This document shows positions 8,965 to 17,159 of a stretch of 64,000 bases of DNA, piece by piece. The stretch covers positions 2,654,001 to 2,718,000 of the forward strand of contig NZ_CP047029.1 of assembly GCF_009796805.1 (NCBI RefSeq), written 5' to 3'. The notes beneath the pieces were generated by a model. It was given only the letters and a program-made list of their open reading frames with translations. It was not told where the DNA came from and ran no database searches. Source of the stretch: Algibacter sp. L1A34 (lineage in GTDB: Bacteria > Bacteroidota > Bacteroidia > Flavobacteriales > Flavobacteriaceae). Made by a program: the position numbers and the translations under genes. Every line of letters starts with the position of its first letter. Position 1 is the stretch's first letter.

Positions 8965-9240
8965 ATGAGTACACAAGAAAAAACATTCGAAGAATTATTA
9001 CTAGAAGAAGAAGTTTTAACTCAAAACGAGATTGTTTTACATAACGATGATGTAAATACTTTCGATCACGTTATTGATACATTAATTTATGCTTGTGAGC
9101 ATACACCAGAACAAGCTGAACAATGTGCTATGCTAGTTCATTACAAAGGGAAATGTACAGTTAAAACAGGTTTGTATGACGAGCTGAAACCACGCTGTTC
9201 CATGCTTCTTGAAGCGGGATTAAGTGCCGAATTAGTATAA
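8965..9240 (+). CDS. clpS: ClpS, N-end rule adaptor of Clp protease
   Basis: A 91-residue adaptor that hands N-degron substrates to ClpAP. The family core is visible as LHNDDVNTFDHVIDTLI and the later HYKGKC segment, with the hydrophobic pocket region EQAEQCAMLVH. It has the N-terminal acidic extension usual for this group. A bidirectional terminator separates it from the convergent DUF2892 gene. Confidence 0.93.
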   Translation: MSTQEKTFEELLLEEEVLTQNEIVLHNDDVNTFDHVIDTLIYACEHTPEQAEQCAMLVHYKGKCTVKTGLYDELKPRCSMLLEAGLSAELV

Positions 9241-9261
9241 AGCTAAAAATAAATAATATTA

Positions 9262-9298
9262 AAAAAGACCTTTCATATACTTTATGTAAGGTCTTTTT
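9262..9298. terminator. Bidirectional terminator between clpS and the DUF2892 gene
   Basis: AAAAAGACCTT (9262-9272) pairs perfectly with AAGGTCTTTTT (9288-9298). The A and T runs flank the stem on both sides, so it can end both convergent transcripts. Confidence 0.75.
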
Positions 9299-9321
9299 AT
9301 TTGCTATTAATATAATTCTCT

Positions 9322-9537
9322 TTATTTTACTTTTTTGTTTGTGCTTATTTTGAAAATACTATAAAGCGGGCAGAAGTTTATAAAACTGGTTATTAATAAT
9401 ATAAGGGCAACTGCCATTAAAATTAAAGCTAAAGTTCCCGAAATAATATTAAAATAGTATAGTAATGCAATGGCAATTCCCATAATTACTCTGATGCCTT
9501 TATCGGCAGTTCCTATATTTTTTTTCATTTTTTTCAT
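9322..9537 (-). CDS. DUF2892 (YgaP-type) membrane protein
   Basis: A 71-residue protein with two membrane helices and the typical opening KKNIGTADKGIRVIMGIAIA, ending in NFCPLYSIF. These are the marks of the DUF2892 family, which is often fused to or found beside rhodanese domains. It closes the sulfur operon, 20 bp after the MBL/rhodanese gene. A role in membrane handling of sulfane sulfur or cyanide/thiocyanate is possible but not shown. Confidence 0.8.
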   Translation of the reverse strand: MKKMKKNIGTADKGIRVIMGIAIALLYYFNIISGTLALILMAVALILLITSFINFCPLYSIFKISTNKKVK

Positions 9538-9557
9538 TTTAAATTTTAGCTAAGTGA

Positions 9558-10970
9558 TTATAGCGTAGTTGGGCAAACAAAATCTGTGGTTGGTAAATTA
9601 GAATTTTTAATAGCTCCAAAACCACCAGCAATATCAATTAAATTATTAAAACCACGTGCTTTTAAAATAGATGTTGCTATAACAGAGCGGTAACCACCAG
9701 CACAGTGAATATAGTATGTTTGGTTTTTATCAATGATGTTCATATTATCGTTTATAAAGTCTAACGCAAAATGTTTAACGTTATCTCCTTTTAGATGTTC
9801 CGATTGGTATTCGCCATCTTTTCTAACATCTAAAACCTGAATGTTTTGAGTATTAAAACGCTTAGAAAATTCATCAACAGAGATAGAGTCTATAGTTTCA
9901 ATATCTTTTCCTGTAGCTTTCCAGCTTTCAATACCACCTTCTAAATAGCCTAATGTATTATCATAACCAACACGAGATAATCGAGTTACTGTTTCTTGTG
10001 CTTTTCCTTCTGGAACAACAAGTAGAATGGGTTGTTTTAAATCGGTAATTAATGCACCAACCCAAGGCGCAAATCCACCTTGAATACCAATAGATATAGA
10101 GTTCGGTATATGCCCGTTTATAAAATCTTGTTCATTTCTAACATCTAAAACCAAAGCATCTTCATTGTTTGCCATAGCTTCAAAAGCTTTGGGAGAAAGC
10201 GGGGTATCTCCTTTTTTCAAAATGGTTTCGAAATTATCATAGCCAGATTTATTCATCATGGCATTTTTTGCGAAATATTGTGGAGGAGGAGCAATGCCAT
10301 CAAGAACTTCTTTTATAAATTCATCACGTGTCATATCGGCGCGTAAGGCATAATTAGTTTTTTTCTGGTCTCCTAAAATACCAACAGTTTCTTTGCTTAG
10401 GTTTTTTCCACAAGCCGAGCCTGCACCATGCGCTGGATATACAATAACATCATCGGCAAGAGGTATAATTTTGTTGCGAAGTGAGTCGAATAACATACCT
10501 GCTAAATCTTCTTTTGTTAAATCGGATTTTATTGCTAGGTCAGGACGGCCAACATCGCCTAAAAAAAGCGTGTCTCCTGAGAATATAGCATGATTTTTAC
10601 CGTTTTCATCAATTAGTAAATAAGTTGAAGATTCTAAGGTATGTCCTGGAGTATGCAATACTTTTATTGTAAGGTCTCCAATTTTAAATGTTTCGTTATC
10701 TTTTGCGATATAAGCTTTATAGTCGGTTTCTGCATTTGGTCCAAACACGATAGTTGCTCCTGTTTTTTTGGCTAAATCAACATGACCAGAAACAAAATCT
10801 GCATGAAAATGTGTTTCGAAAATGTATTTTATTTTTGCGTTTTCTTTGTTTGCTTTATCAACGTATTGCTGCGTTTCGCGTAAAGGGTCTATAATGGCAA
10901 CTTCGCCTTTAGACTCGATGTAATACGCACCTTGAGCTAAGCAACCTGTATATATTTGTTCTATTTTCAT
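9558..10970 (-). CDS. CstB-like persulfide dioxygenase/rhodanese fusion
   Basis: A 470-residue cytoplasmic enzyme with three parts. First is a metallo-beta-lactamase fold (about 1-240) with THFHADFVSGH (His54, His56, Asp58, His63) and SGDTLFLGDVGRPD as non-heme iron ligands, typical of persulfide dioxygenases. Second is a rhodanese-like domain (about 265-355) without the catalytic cysteine. Third is an active rhodanese with Cys423 in IHCAGGYRS. The same layout occurs in CstB, which turns persulfides into thiosulfate. It sits downstream of TauE and YeeE transporters and should detoxify or use sulfane sulfur. Confidence 0.88.
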   Translation of the reverse strand: MKIEQIYTGCLAQGAYYIESKGEVAIIDPLRETQQYVDKANKENAKIKYIFETHFHADFVSGHVDLAKKTGATIVFGPNAETDYKAYIAKDNETFKIGDLTIKVLHTPGHTLESSTYLLIDENGKNHAIFSGDTLFLGDVGRPDLAIKSDLTKEDLAGMLFDSLRNKIIPLADDVIVYPAHGAGSACGKNLSKETVGILGDQKKTNYALRADMTRDEFIKEVLDGIAPPPQYFAKNAMMNKSGYDNFETILKKGDTPLSPKAFEAMANNEDALVLDVRNEQDFINGHIPNSISIGIQGGFAPWVGALITDLKQPILLVVPEGKAQETVTRLSRVGYDNTLGYLEGGIESWKATGKDIETIDSISVDEFSKRFNTQNIQVLDVRKDGEYQSEHLKGDNVKHFALDFINDNMNIIDKNQTYYIHCAGGYRSVIATSILKARGFNNLIDIAGGFGAIKNSNLPTTDFVCPTTL

Positions 10971-11089
10971 GTTGTAATATTTTTATTTCCTAATAAAAGG
11001 ATTTTTTTCTATTTTTTTAGATTTCAATATATTAAAAGAAATCTAGATGTATTCTTGTTCAAAATTAATAAACTTTCATTTTTTGCTAC

Positions 11090-11103
11090 GTCACAAATAT
11101 TAC
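11090..11103. promoter_or_regulatory. Possible Crp/Fnr half-palindrome upstream of the CstB-like gene
   Basis: GTCACAAATATTAC fits GTAA-N6-TTAC with one mismatch. It lies 120 bp upstream of the CstB-like start, between that gene and the TauE gene. A better copy occurs before the first YeeE gene. Confidence 0.3.
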
Positions 11104-11108
11104 ATAAG

Positions 11109-11903
11109 CTATTTAAGCTCTTTGTACAGAATGTAGATGGCCATTAAGAGCACAAAAAAGCCAAAACTTTTTTTTAGTTTGCTTCCGCTAATAAATTTGG
11201 ATAAATAGGAACCTAAAAGAATACCGAGAATAGATATAGCCGTAAAAGTTAATAGGAACGTCCATTCTATATCTAAGGTTTGCATATCGCCTGTAAAACC
11301 AATAAGCGAATTTATAGTTACAATAATTAAAGAGGTTCCTACGGCTTTTTTCATAGGGATGTTTGCCCAAAGCACTAAAGCTGGTACGTACAAGAATCCG
11401 CCACCTGCACCTATTAAACCTGTAATTGTACCAATGATTAGACCTTGAACAAAGGTTTTGTAGTAGGGTTGTTTGGTTGAACTAATGGTATCTTCTTGTT
11501 TTCCTTTTTTTATCATAGAAACCGAAGCGATAAGCATGATTATGGCAAAAAAGACCATGATACTCATTTCTTTTGTTATGATGAAATTGCCAACATTAAA
11601 AAGCGTTTCGGGAATATTTGGTACTAAGTAGCGACGTGATAAATACACGGCAATAAACGAAGGAAACGAAAAGGCTAGCCCGGTTTTTACATCGACTAAG
11701 CCTTCTCGAAATTTTTGTAAAGTTCCAACGAGAGAAGTTGTGCCTACAACAAATAATGAATATGCTGTAGCAACTACAGGATTGTAAGCTAATAAATAGA
11801 CTAATAAAGGTACGGTTAATATAGAACCTCCTCCTCCAATTAAGCCTAGTACTAGACCAACAATAAGAGCACCTATGTAGCCTATAATTTGTGTTGTTTC
11901 CAT
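11109..11903 (-). CDS. TauE/SafE-type sulfite exporter
   Basis: A 264-residue polytopic membrane protein with about eight helices arranged as two repeats. Each repeat begins with a glycine-rich motif: GLVLGLIGGGGSILTVPLLV and GTITGLIGAGGGFLYVPAL. These are hallmarks of the TauE/SafE family, which exports sulfite, sulfoacetate or related anions. It directly abuts the second YeeE-like gene (start 11903, stop of the neighbour 11904), so translation is probably coupled. Confidence 0.87.
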   Translation of the reverse strand: METTQIIGYIGALIVGLVLGLIGGGGSILTVPLLVYLLAYNPVVATAYSLFVVGTTSLVGTLQKFREGLVDVKTGLAFSFPSFIAVYLSRRYLVPNIPETLFNVGNFIITKEMSIMVFFAIIMLIASVSMIKKGKQEDTISSTKQPYYKTFVQGLIIGTITGLIGAGGGFLYVPALVLWANIPMKKAVGTSLIIVTINSLIGFTGDMQTLDIEWTFLLTFTAISILGILLGSYLSKFISGSKLKKSFGFFVLLMAIYILYKELK

Positions 11904-12317
11904 TTAGTGTGGTAATTTGTTTTTTAAGATTCCGTAAAGAAATGTACCTATTATAGCTGCAGCAATAACTATTAGCATGCTAGAAACGCCTGTGCCTAAA
12001 AGAATATACATTGGGCCAGGACATGCACCAATAAGGGCCCAACCTAAACCAAAAATGATTCCACCAATAATATAATTTGTAAAGCCATCTGCCTTTTTTG
12101 GGACATAAATATCTGCACCTTTTAAACTTTTTATATGTCCTCTTTTAGAAATTTGTAAGAATAGGATACCGCACGCAACAGCTGTACCTATGATGCCGTA
12201 CATGTGAAAGGATTGAAAACGAAACATTTCGTAAATACGATACCATGAAACGGCTTCGGATTTCACTAAAATAATACCAAAAAGGATACCGACCAATAAG
12301 AATTTTATAAATTTCAT
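11904..12317 (-). CDS. YeeE/YedE-like (DUF6691-type) transporter half
   Basis: A 137-residue membrane protein with four helices and the motif GWALIGACPGPMYILLGTG, which carries the conserved cysteine of YeeE/YedE thiosulfate transporters. It is half the size of a full YeeE and is paired with a second half-size gene 2 bp upstream; together they would make one transporter for thiosulfate or another sulfur anion. Both are co-transcribed with TauE and the CstB-like enzyme. Confidence 0.82.
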   Translation of the reverse strand: MKFIKFLLVGILFGIILVKSEAVSWYRIYEMFRFQSFHMYGIIGTAVACGILFLQISKRGHIKSLKGADIYVPKKADGFTNYIIGGIIFGLGWALIGACPGPMYILLGTGVSSMLIVIAAAIIGTFLYGILKNKLPH

Positions 12318-12319
12318 AG

Positions 12320-12877
12320 TTAGAATATTAATGGTAAAATTAGGTTCGTCATAATTAATCCTCCAATAAAAAAGCCTATTACCGCAATTAATGATGGTTT
12401 TTGTAAGCTGCTAAGTCCTGTTATGGCATGGCCAGATGTGCATCCGCCAGCGTATCGTGTTCCAAAACCTACGAGTATACCGCCAATGATTAATATTATT
12501 AATGTTTTTGGAGATTTTAAGGCTTCGATACTAAAAAGCTCGTTTGGTAAAAGTGATGCGCCTGCGTTTTGGAAGCCCATATTTTGAAGTTCGGTAACGG
12601 TTTTTGGATTTAAATCCATTAGATTATCGTTAGATAGATAGTGGGTGGCTAGGAAACCGCCAATTATGGCGCCTAAAACTACGGTTAGGTTCCATAGTTG
12701 ATCTTTCCATTTAAATTTGAAAAAATCGGAAAATTTACCTGCTCCACCAATGGCACAAAGTGTGCGTAGATTTGATGACATTCCGAAGTTTTTTCCGAAA
12801 TAGAGTAGTAGCGCCATAACTAAGGCTATTAAAGGACCCGATACATACCATGGCCAAGGATTTAATAGTATTTGCAT
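12320..12877 (-). CDS. YeeE/YedE family sulfur transporter half
   Basis: A 185-residue membrane protein with the signature YAGGCTSGHAITGLSSLQ, in which the cysteine is the sulfur relay residue in YeeE. An additional motif, CAIGGAGKFSDFFKF, lies in the middle. It is the first gene of the sulfur transport operon after the Crp/Fnr gene. A GTAA-N6-TTAC palindrome lies 46 bp upstream. It probably forms a heterodimer with the next, shorter gene. Confidence 0.85.
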   Translation of the reverse strand: MQILLNPWPWYVSGPLIALVMALLLYFGKNFGMSSNLRTLCAIGGAGKFSDFFKFKWKDQLWNLTVVLGAIIGGFLATHYLSNDNLMDLNPKTVTELQNMGFQNAGASLLPNELFSIEALKSPKTLIILIIGGILVGFGTRYAGGCTSGHAITGLSSLQKPSLIAVIGFFIGGLIMTNLILPLIF

Positions 12878-12922
12878 TTTTTATATTTAGAACAAAGATA
12901 TGGCCTTGGTTCGGGATGTTTT

Positions 12923-12936
12923 GTAATAAATGTTAC
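12923..12936. promoter_or_regulatory. Candidate operator GTAA-N6-TTAC before the YeeE genes
   Basis: GTAATAAATGTTAC is a 14-bp dyad of the size and half-site spacing of Crp/Fnr sites. It lies 46 bp upstream of the first YeeE gene and downstream of a Crp/Fnr gene of the same orientation. Confidence 0.45.
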
Positions 12937-13118
12937 TTTGAATTGCGTAATGGTTTAAATGGTTTTGAGGCAGGGTGTTAAGTGGGGTTTTCTATGAAAA
13001 GGATGTAGGTAGTTCTTTTCTTTGAATTGAGGTGTTTTGTGGGCGGTTTTGCCCGCGCTAGGGATAGTAGTGGAAAGCCCACAGCAGGCCCAATGGTAAT
13101 TGGGCGTGTGAGGACTTG

Positions 13119-13155
13119 TAGCGGATAGCCCGACCCTTTTCGGGTAGCGCCCAAA
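13119..13155. repeat. Dispersed GC-rich intergenic repeat, copy 1
   Basis: TAGCGGATAGCCCGACCC followed by a small CCC/GGG hairpin and TAGCGCCCAAA. A second, similar copy is at 53677-53710. It is much richer in GC than its surroundings. The preceding 13030-13118 also holds GC-rich inverted stretches (GGCGG...CCCGCG, GCCCA...TGGGC). It may act as a REP-like element or a terminator after the convergent Crp/Fnr region. Confidence 0.5.
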
Positions 13156-13159
13156 GTTT

Positions 13160-13795
13160 TTAAAGGACTTCTATTTTGTTACGACTTAGTTTTATTTTGT
13201 TTTCATTTTCGAGCTGTTTTAGGAGTCGAGAAATTACGACACGCGAGGTGTGAAGGTCTTCGGCGATGTCTAGGTGTTTTACTATTATTGTTTTGGTGCC
13301 ACTGAGGTTGGCTTTGTTGAGGAGGTAATTGTGGAGGCGTTGGTCCATTTTTAGAAAGGCGAGGTTGTCTATGGTTTCGAGCATTTCGTTGAAGCGTGAT
13401 TGGTAGCTTTCGAGGATGAAATTTCTCCAACTGTGGTTAGTATGGAACCAGGTTTGCATGTTTTCTACGGGGATGAGAACGAGGCTAGAGTCGGTTTCGG
13501 CTACAGCGCGTATTTTGCTTTTTGTAGTGCCCATGCAGCAGGTAAGCGACATGGTGCAGGTTTCTCCGGTTTCTAGAAAATATATGAGAAGGTCGTTGCC
13601 ATTGGCATCTTCGCGGAGTATTTTTATGTTGCCACTTAGGAGTAACGGGATGTATTGGAGGGTTTGATTGATGTCTATTATGATGTCGTCTTTTTGGAAG
13701 GTTTTAAAGAGACCGACTTTTAAGATTTCCTTTAAAATATCTTGGTCTAGGATGTCTCTGAATTTTTCTTGTAATAGTGCTTTTGCCATATTCAA
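13160..13795 (-). CDS. Crp/Fnr regulator of the sulfur cluster
   Basis: A 211-residue regulator with an N-terminal beta-roll domain and a C-terminal winged helix (VKHLDIAEDLHTSRVVISRL). The sensor domain contains ETGETCTMSLTCCMGT, a cysteine-rich stretch well suited to sensing oxidants or sulfane sulfur; this is inference from the cysteines and from the neighbours. It lies upstream of, and in the same direction as, the YeeE/TauE/CstB-like genes, and is its likely controller. The 280-bp gap to the operon holds a dyad site and a GC-rich repeat. Confidence 0.82.
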   Translation of the reverse strand: MNMAKALLQEKFRDILDQDILKEILKVGLFKTFQKDDIIIDINQTLQYIPLLLSGNIKILREDANGNDLLIYFLETGETCTMSLTCCMGTTKSKIRAVAETDSSLVLIPVENMQTWFHTNHSWRNFILESYQSRFNEMLETIDNLAFLKMDQRLHNYLLNKANLSGTKTIIVKHLDIAEDLHTSRVVISRLLKQLENENKIKLSRNKIEVL

Positions 13796-13823
13796 AAATA
13801 AACATAAAAAACTTGAAAAAAAA

Positions 13824-13856
13824 TTTGGTTATGTTTTAATAAAGTATGTATATTTG
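13824..13856 (+). promoter_or_regulatory. Promoter of tRNA-Arg
   Basis: TTTG at 13824-13827 and TATATTTG at 13849-13856 match the Bacteroidota -33/-7 consensus, although the 21-bp spacer is slightly long. The tRNA begins 15 bp after the -7 box. Confidence 0.5.
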
Positions 13857-13871
13857 CACCCACGTAAAAAC

Positions 13872-13945
13872 GGCCTCGTGGCGCAACTGAATAGCGCACT
13901 TGATTACGGCTCAAGAGGTTACTGGTTTGAATCCAGTCGAGGTCA
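13872..13945 (+). tRNA. tRNA-Arg (anticodon ACG)
   Basis: A complete cloverleaf of 74 nt. The acceptor stem GGCCTCG pairs with CGAGGTC, the D stem is GCGC/GCGC, the anticodon stem is CTTGA/TCAAG with loop TTACGGC (anticodon ACG at 13906-13908, reading CGN arginine codons after A34 editing), and the T stem is ACTGG/CCAGT with loop TTTGAAT. The discriminator base is A and CCA is not encoded. Its 3' half is the attachment site of two tandem integrative elements. Confidence 0.95.
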
Positions 13946-13948
13946 CTA
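13900..13948 (+). repeat. attL of element 1: 49-bp direct repeat, copy 1
   Basis: This stretch from the anticodon stem to three bases past the tRNA is repeated exactly at 26619-26667. The last 25 bp are repeated again at 47263-47287. It is the left junction of the tandem elements and keeps the tRNA gene whole. Confidence 0.85.
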
Positions 13949-13956
13949 CTGATAAT

Positions 13957-13982
13957 AAAGCTTCCAAGAGATTGGGAGCTTT
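13957..13982 (+). terminator. Terminator after tRNA-Arg (element-borne)
   Basis: AAAGCTTCCAA pairs with TTGGGAGCTTT (one G-U), followed by a T run. A nearly identical hairpin follows the distal att copy at 47296-47321, so the element seems to carry its own copy of the tRNA terminator. Confidence 0.65.
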
Positions 13983-13993
13983 TTTTATTTCTT

Positions 13994-14017
13994 GTTTGCA
14001 GAAAATTTGCAGAAAAT
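13994..14017 (+). repeat. Tandem TTTGCAGAAAA repeats at the left end of element 1
   Basis: Two direct copies of TTTGCAGAAAA lie within 24 bp, about 50 bp inside the left junction. The same motif occurs in two direct copies and one inverted copy (26465-26505) at the integrase end. Such end-located repeats are typical arm-type binding sites of tyrosine recombinases. Confidence 0.5.
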
Positions 14018-14133
14018 CTAAGATTAAGCCATTCATATTTGATGGCAGATTACTTAAGGAATAAAACCACACTCATAAGGAATTTATAAATGTGGTCTTT
14101 TTATGTAGTATTGGTATTGATCTATAATAGAAT

Positions 14134-15795
14134 CTAAATAGTATCCAAACCTAATTCTTCTAAATATCCATTATGTTCTTTTAATGCTTTTGCTGATTTC
14201 TTTTCTATATCAACCAGTTTTTCATTCACTTCTTTTAAATCAATCTTAATTTCTGCTTTAGCTGTACTTACATAACGTGATATATTTAGATTGAAATCAT
14301 TTTTTTCAATTTCTGCCATTGATACTCTACGAGCATAACGCTCTACAGGTTTCTCTGGTCGATTCATATAGGTATCAACTATTTTCTTAATGTCATTAGG
14401 TTCTTTGACATCTATAACACCGTCTACTTTTCCATCACGTAAAATGTTTTGTCGTTTCTCTTTTTTATAATGCTCACTTGCATTTATAAATAAAACATCA
14501 TCGTCTTTTTTACATTTTTTTAATATTAATATGCATACTGGAATACCCGTTGAAAAGAATAGATTTGAAGGTAAACCAATTACTGTATCTATATTACCAT
14601 CTTTCAACAATTTTTCTCTTATACGTTGTTCTGCACCTCCTCTAAATAAAACACCGTGTGGTAAAATAATAGCCATAGTACCTTCATCACTTAAAAAGTG
14701 TAAACCGTGTAATAAGAAAGCAAAATCTGCTGCTGATTTAGGTGCTAAACCATAATTCTTAAAACGGAAATTTTCACCCATTGCTTCAGATGCATCCCAA
14801 CGTAAACTAAATGGTGGATTTGCTACAATAGCATCAAAGGTTGTTTTTTTAGCTGGATTCATTTCATTTAATAAATCCCATTCGTTTTTTAAAGTATCTC
14901 CGTGAAATATTTCAAATTCTGAATCTTTTACACCGTGTAACAACATATTCATACGTGCTAAGTTGTATGTTGTTATGTTTTTTTCTTGACCGTAAATTCT
15001 GCTTATTGTTCCTCCTCCTGGTTGTTTTTCAATTTTATCTTTTACATTTAAAAGCAAAGAACCTGAACCACAAGCAAAATCTAAAACTCTATTTAATTTT
15101 TTCTTTTTACCTGCTTTAGGGTTTTGACTATCTAAGGTTACAATTTCTGATAAGATTGTAGACAGTTGTTGTGGTGTATAAAACTCTCCTGCTTTTTTAC
15201 CAGAACCTGCTGCAAATTCACCAATTAAATACTCGTATGCATCACCAAGCGTGTCGCTATCGGTTGAAAATTCTGCAATGCCATCTGATATTTTCTTAAT
15301 AATGGTACATAGCTTTTTATTCCTGTCGGTGTAGGTTTTACCTAGTTTTTCTGAATCTAGATTTATTTCTGAGAATAAGCCTTTAAAAGAACTGTCAAAC
15401 GAATCATTTTCGATATGTTTAAATCCATCTTGAAGGTCGCTTAATAAATCTGTATGTTGTGTACGTGCCAATTCTGATATACTGCCCCATAAATATTTTG
15501 GTTCGATAACATAATGCACTTTTCTACGCATTTGTTTTTCAAATGGTTCTATATCATTTGGATTAGCTTCATACCAAACTGAAAGGGGTGTACGATTATC
15601 TTCTTTGTCTAATTTAGGATAATCTGAACCTAATTCTTTTTTTACAGAACCCTCATAATTATCTGATAAGTAACGTAAAAATAGAAATGATAGCATATAA
15701 TCACGAAAATCATCTGCATTCATTGCACCTCTTAAATCGTTAGCTATATCCCAAAGTGCTTTTCCTAATTCTTCTTGTTTTTGTTTTGCTGTCAT
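14134..15795 (-). CDS. hsdM: Type I restriction-modification methyltransferase subunit
   Basis: The 553-residue modification subunit that transfers a methyl group from SAM to adenine N6. The N-terminal helical domain (1-190) is followed by the methyltransferase core with motif I DFACGSGSLL (239-248) and catalytic motif IV ANPPF (325-329). The C-terminal part has the coiled region expected for contact with HsdS. All key residues are present. It is the last gene of the hsdR-hsdS-(PrrC-like)-hsdM operon, 2 bp after the AAA gene. Confidence 0.95.
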   Translation of the reverse strand: MTAKQKQEELGKALWDIANDLRGAMNADDFRDYMLSFLFLRYLSDNYEGSVKKELGSDYPKLDKEDNRTPLSVWYEANPNDIEPFEKQMRRKVHYVIEPKYLWGSISELARTQHTDLLSDLQDGFKHIENDSFDSSFKGLFSEINLDSEKLGKTYTDRNKKLCTIIKKISDGIAEFSTDSDTLGDAYEYLIGEFAAGSGKKAGEFYTPQQLSTILSEIVTLDSQNPKAGKKKKLNRVLDFACGSGSLLLNVKDKIEKQPGGGTISRIYGQEKNITTYNLARMNMLLHGVKDSEFEIFHGDTLKNEWDLLNEMNPAKKTTFDAIVANPPFSLRWDASEAMGENFRFKNYGLAPKSAADFAFLLHGLHFLSDEGTMAIILPHGVLFRGGAEQRIREKLLKDGNIDTVIGLPSNLFFSTGIPVCILILKKCKKDDDVLFINASEHYKKEKRQNILRDGKVDGVIDVKEPNDIKKIVDTYMNRPEKPVERYARRVSMAEIEKNDFNLNISRYVSTAKAEIKIDLKEVNEKLVDIEKKSAKALKEHNGYLEELGLDTI

Positions 15796-15797
15796 AA

Positions 15798-17159
15798 TTA
15801 ATTTGATTCTACTGTAAGGGCAGGTATTATTTCAGGGTTAAACTGATAGTTTGTAATAAAGTCATTAAATATTTGTTTGAAATATTGCTTATTTTCTGGT
15901 AACATCTCTCTTGGTTCATATAACGAATAGTTACCGTGACTTAATATATTCACCATTCTTGTGTAAAGAACTTTATCTTCATCATCTTCTAATGGCTTAA
16001 TACAATCAGAAAAGAATTTAAAGCCATGAAATGAAGCCGTTTTTTCTAATACACTTCTAAGTATATTAAAATGATATGTATATAAAACATTTGTTTCAAC
16101 TGCATTATGCAAGTCTTTTATTAATGAAACGTGATGAAAAAAAGGTGTGTCTGATGTATTAGTTAACGTATAATTGGCATCGCCTAGTTTACTCAAAAAA
16201 TATTTGTTGGTATTTTTTAGCTCGTTACACATCACATTAAAAAATAAAGTGTGATGAGAAGAAATAATTGTTTTAACATTATTTCCTTCCTTTTTCAACA
16301 TTTGAGCTAAATGACTTGCAACAGCTATAGTATTATTGTCATCTAATGATGATATAGGATCATCGATATAAATATATTTTACCCAATTATAATTTTCTTC
16401 TCCATCAATTGCTAATTGGCAAATAGCTAGAAAAAAGCACCAAATAAAAATATTTTCTTCACCTCTTGACACTTTAATAAAATCAATATTTTCAGTTGTA
16501 TCATCAACTAACTCTTCTCGTATAAATTTAACCGCCCAATATAAATTATCATCATTTTCGTCTACTTTTTCGTAATCAAATAGAGTTAAAAAATTAAAGT
16601 CTGCATATCGATTTAGCAAAGCACGTATCTTATTGTCAATATCTAAAGTTTCAATTAGTCTTTTGCCGTCAGAACTTGAAACATCTCTACTACCAAAAAA
16701 CTCTGAATCCTTATTTAAAAGTAAAACTCTTTGTTCATCGTTATCTAAGTCATTATCCCAAGTAAATAAATCTTCTGTAAACGCATTAAAGTATAAAGTG
16801 TCAGCATTACCATTTTGTTTAGCCTCGTCTTTAAAGCTCATTGATAATCTGGTTTTCCCTGTACCATTATAAGCAAAAAGTAAAAAGTATTTATTTTCTA
16901 ACGTTCTAATATATTTACTTATTTCTTCTAAAGCTTCAAAAGGTAAAAAACCAACTGACTTAAGCATAAAAACAACATTAGCTATCTCTTCTTCACTTAA
17001 ACCATCTTTTAAATTATAAACTAGCTCTTGATTATCATAGAGATATTTATCATCAAAAATCACTTTATAGAAACGTTCAAATTCTTTTTTATTTGGCTTA
17101 TTCAATACTTTTTTTTGATAAGCTTCTTTTTCTATTCTTTGTATTATTTCCATACTCAT
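15798..17159 (-). CDS. PrrC/RloC-like AAA ATPase, candidate anticodon nuclease
   Basis: A 453-residue ABC-type ATPase embedded in the hsd operon. Walker A is AYNGTGKT (96-103), the signature-like SRGEE is at 231-235, Walker B is YIYIDDPIS (262-270) with D-loop SSLD, and the switch histidine is in SSHHT (300-304). The C-terminal part holds Arg368 and Glu372 (RSVLE) and His408 (NILSHG), the same R-x3-E...H arrangement reported for the tRNA-cleaving site of PrrC. PrrC guards type I RM enzymes and cuts tRNA when phages inhibit them. The placement between hsdS and hsdM, with a 4-bp overlap with hsdS, supports this reading. Activity is inferred. Confidence 0.7.
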   Translation of the reverse strand: MSMEIIQRIEKEAYQKKVLNKPNKKEFERFYKVIFDDKYLYDNQELVYNLKDGLSEEEIANVVFMLKSVGFLPFEALEEISKYIRTLENKYFLLFAYNGTGKTRLSMSFKDEAKQNGNADTLYFNAFTEDLFTWDNDLDNDEQRVLLLNKDSEFFGSRDVSSSDGKRLIETLDIDNKIRALLNRYADFNFLTLFDYEKVDENDDNLYWAVKFIREELVDDTTENIDFIKVSRGEENIFIWCFFLAICQLAIDGEENYNWVKYIYIDDPISSLDDNNTIAVASHLAQMLKKEGNNVKTIISSHHTLFFNVMCNELKNTNKYFLSKLGDANYTLTNTSDTPFFHHVSLIKDLHNAVETNVLYTYHFNILRSVLEKTASFHGFKFFSDCIKPLEDDEDKVLYTRMVNILSHGNYSLYEPREMLPENKQYFKQIFNDFITNYQFNPEIIPALTVESN

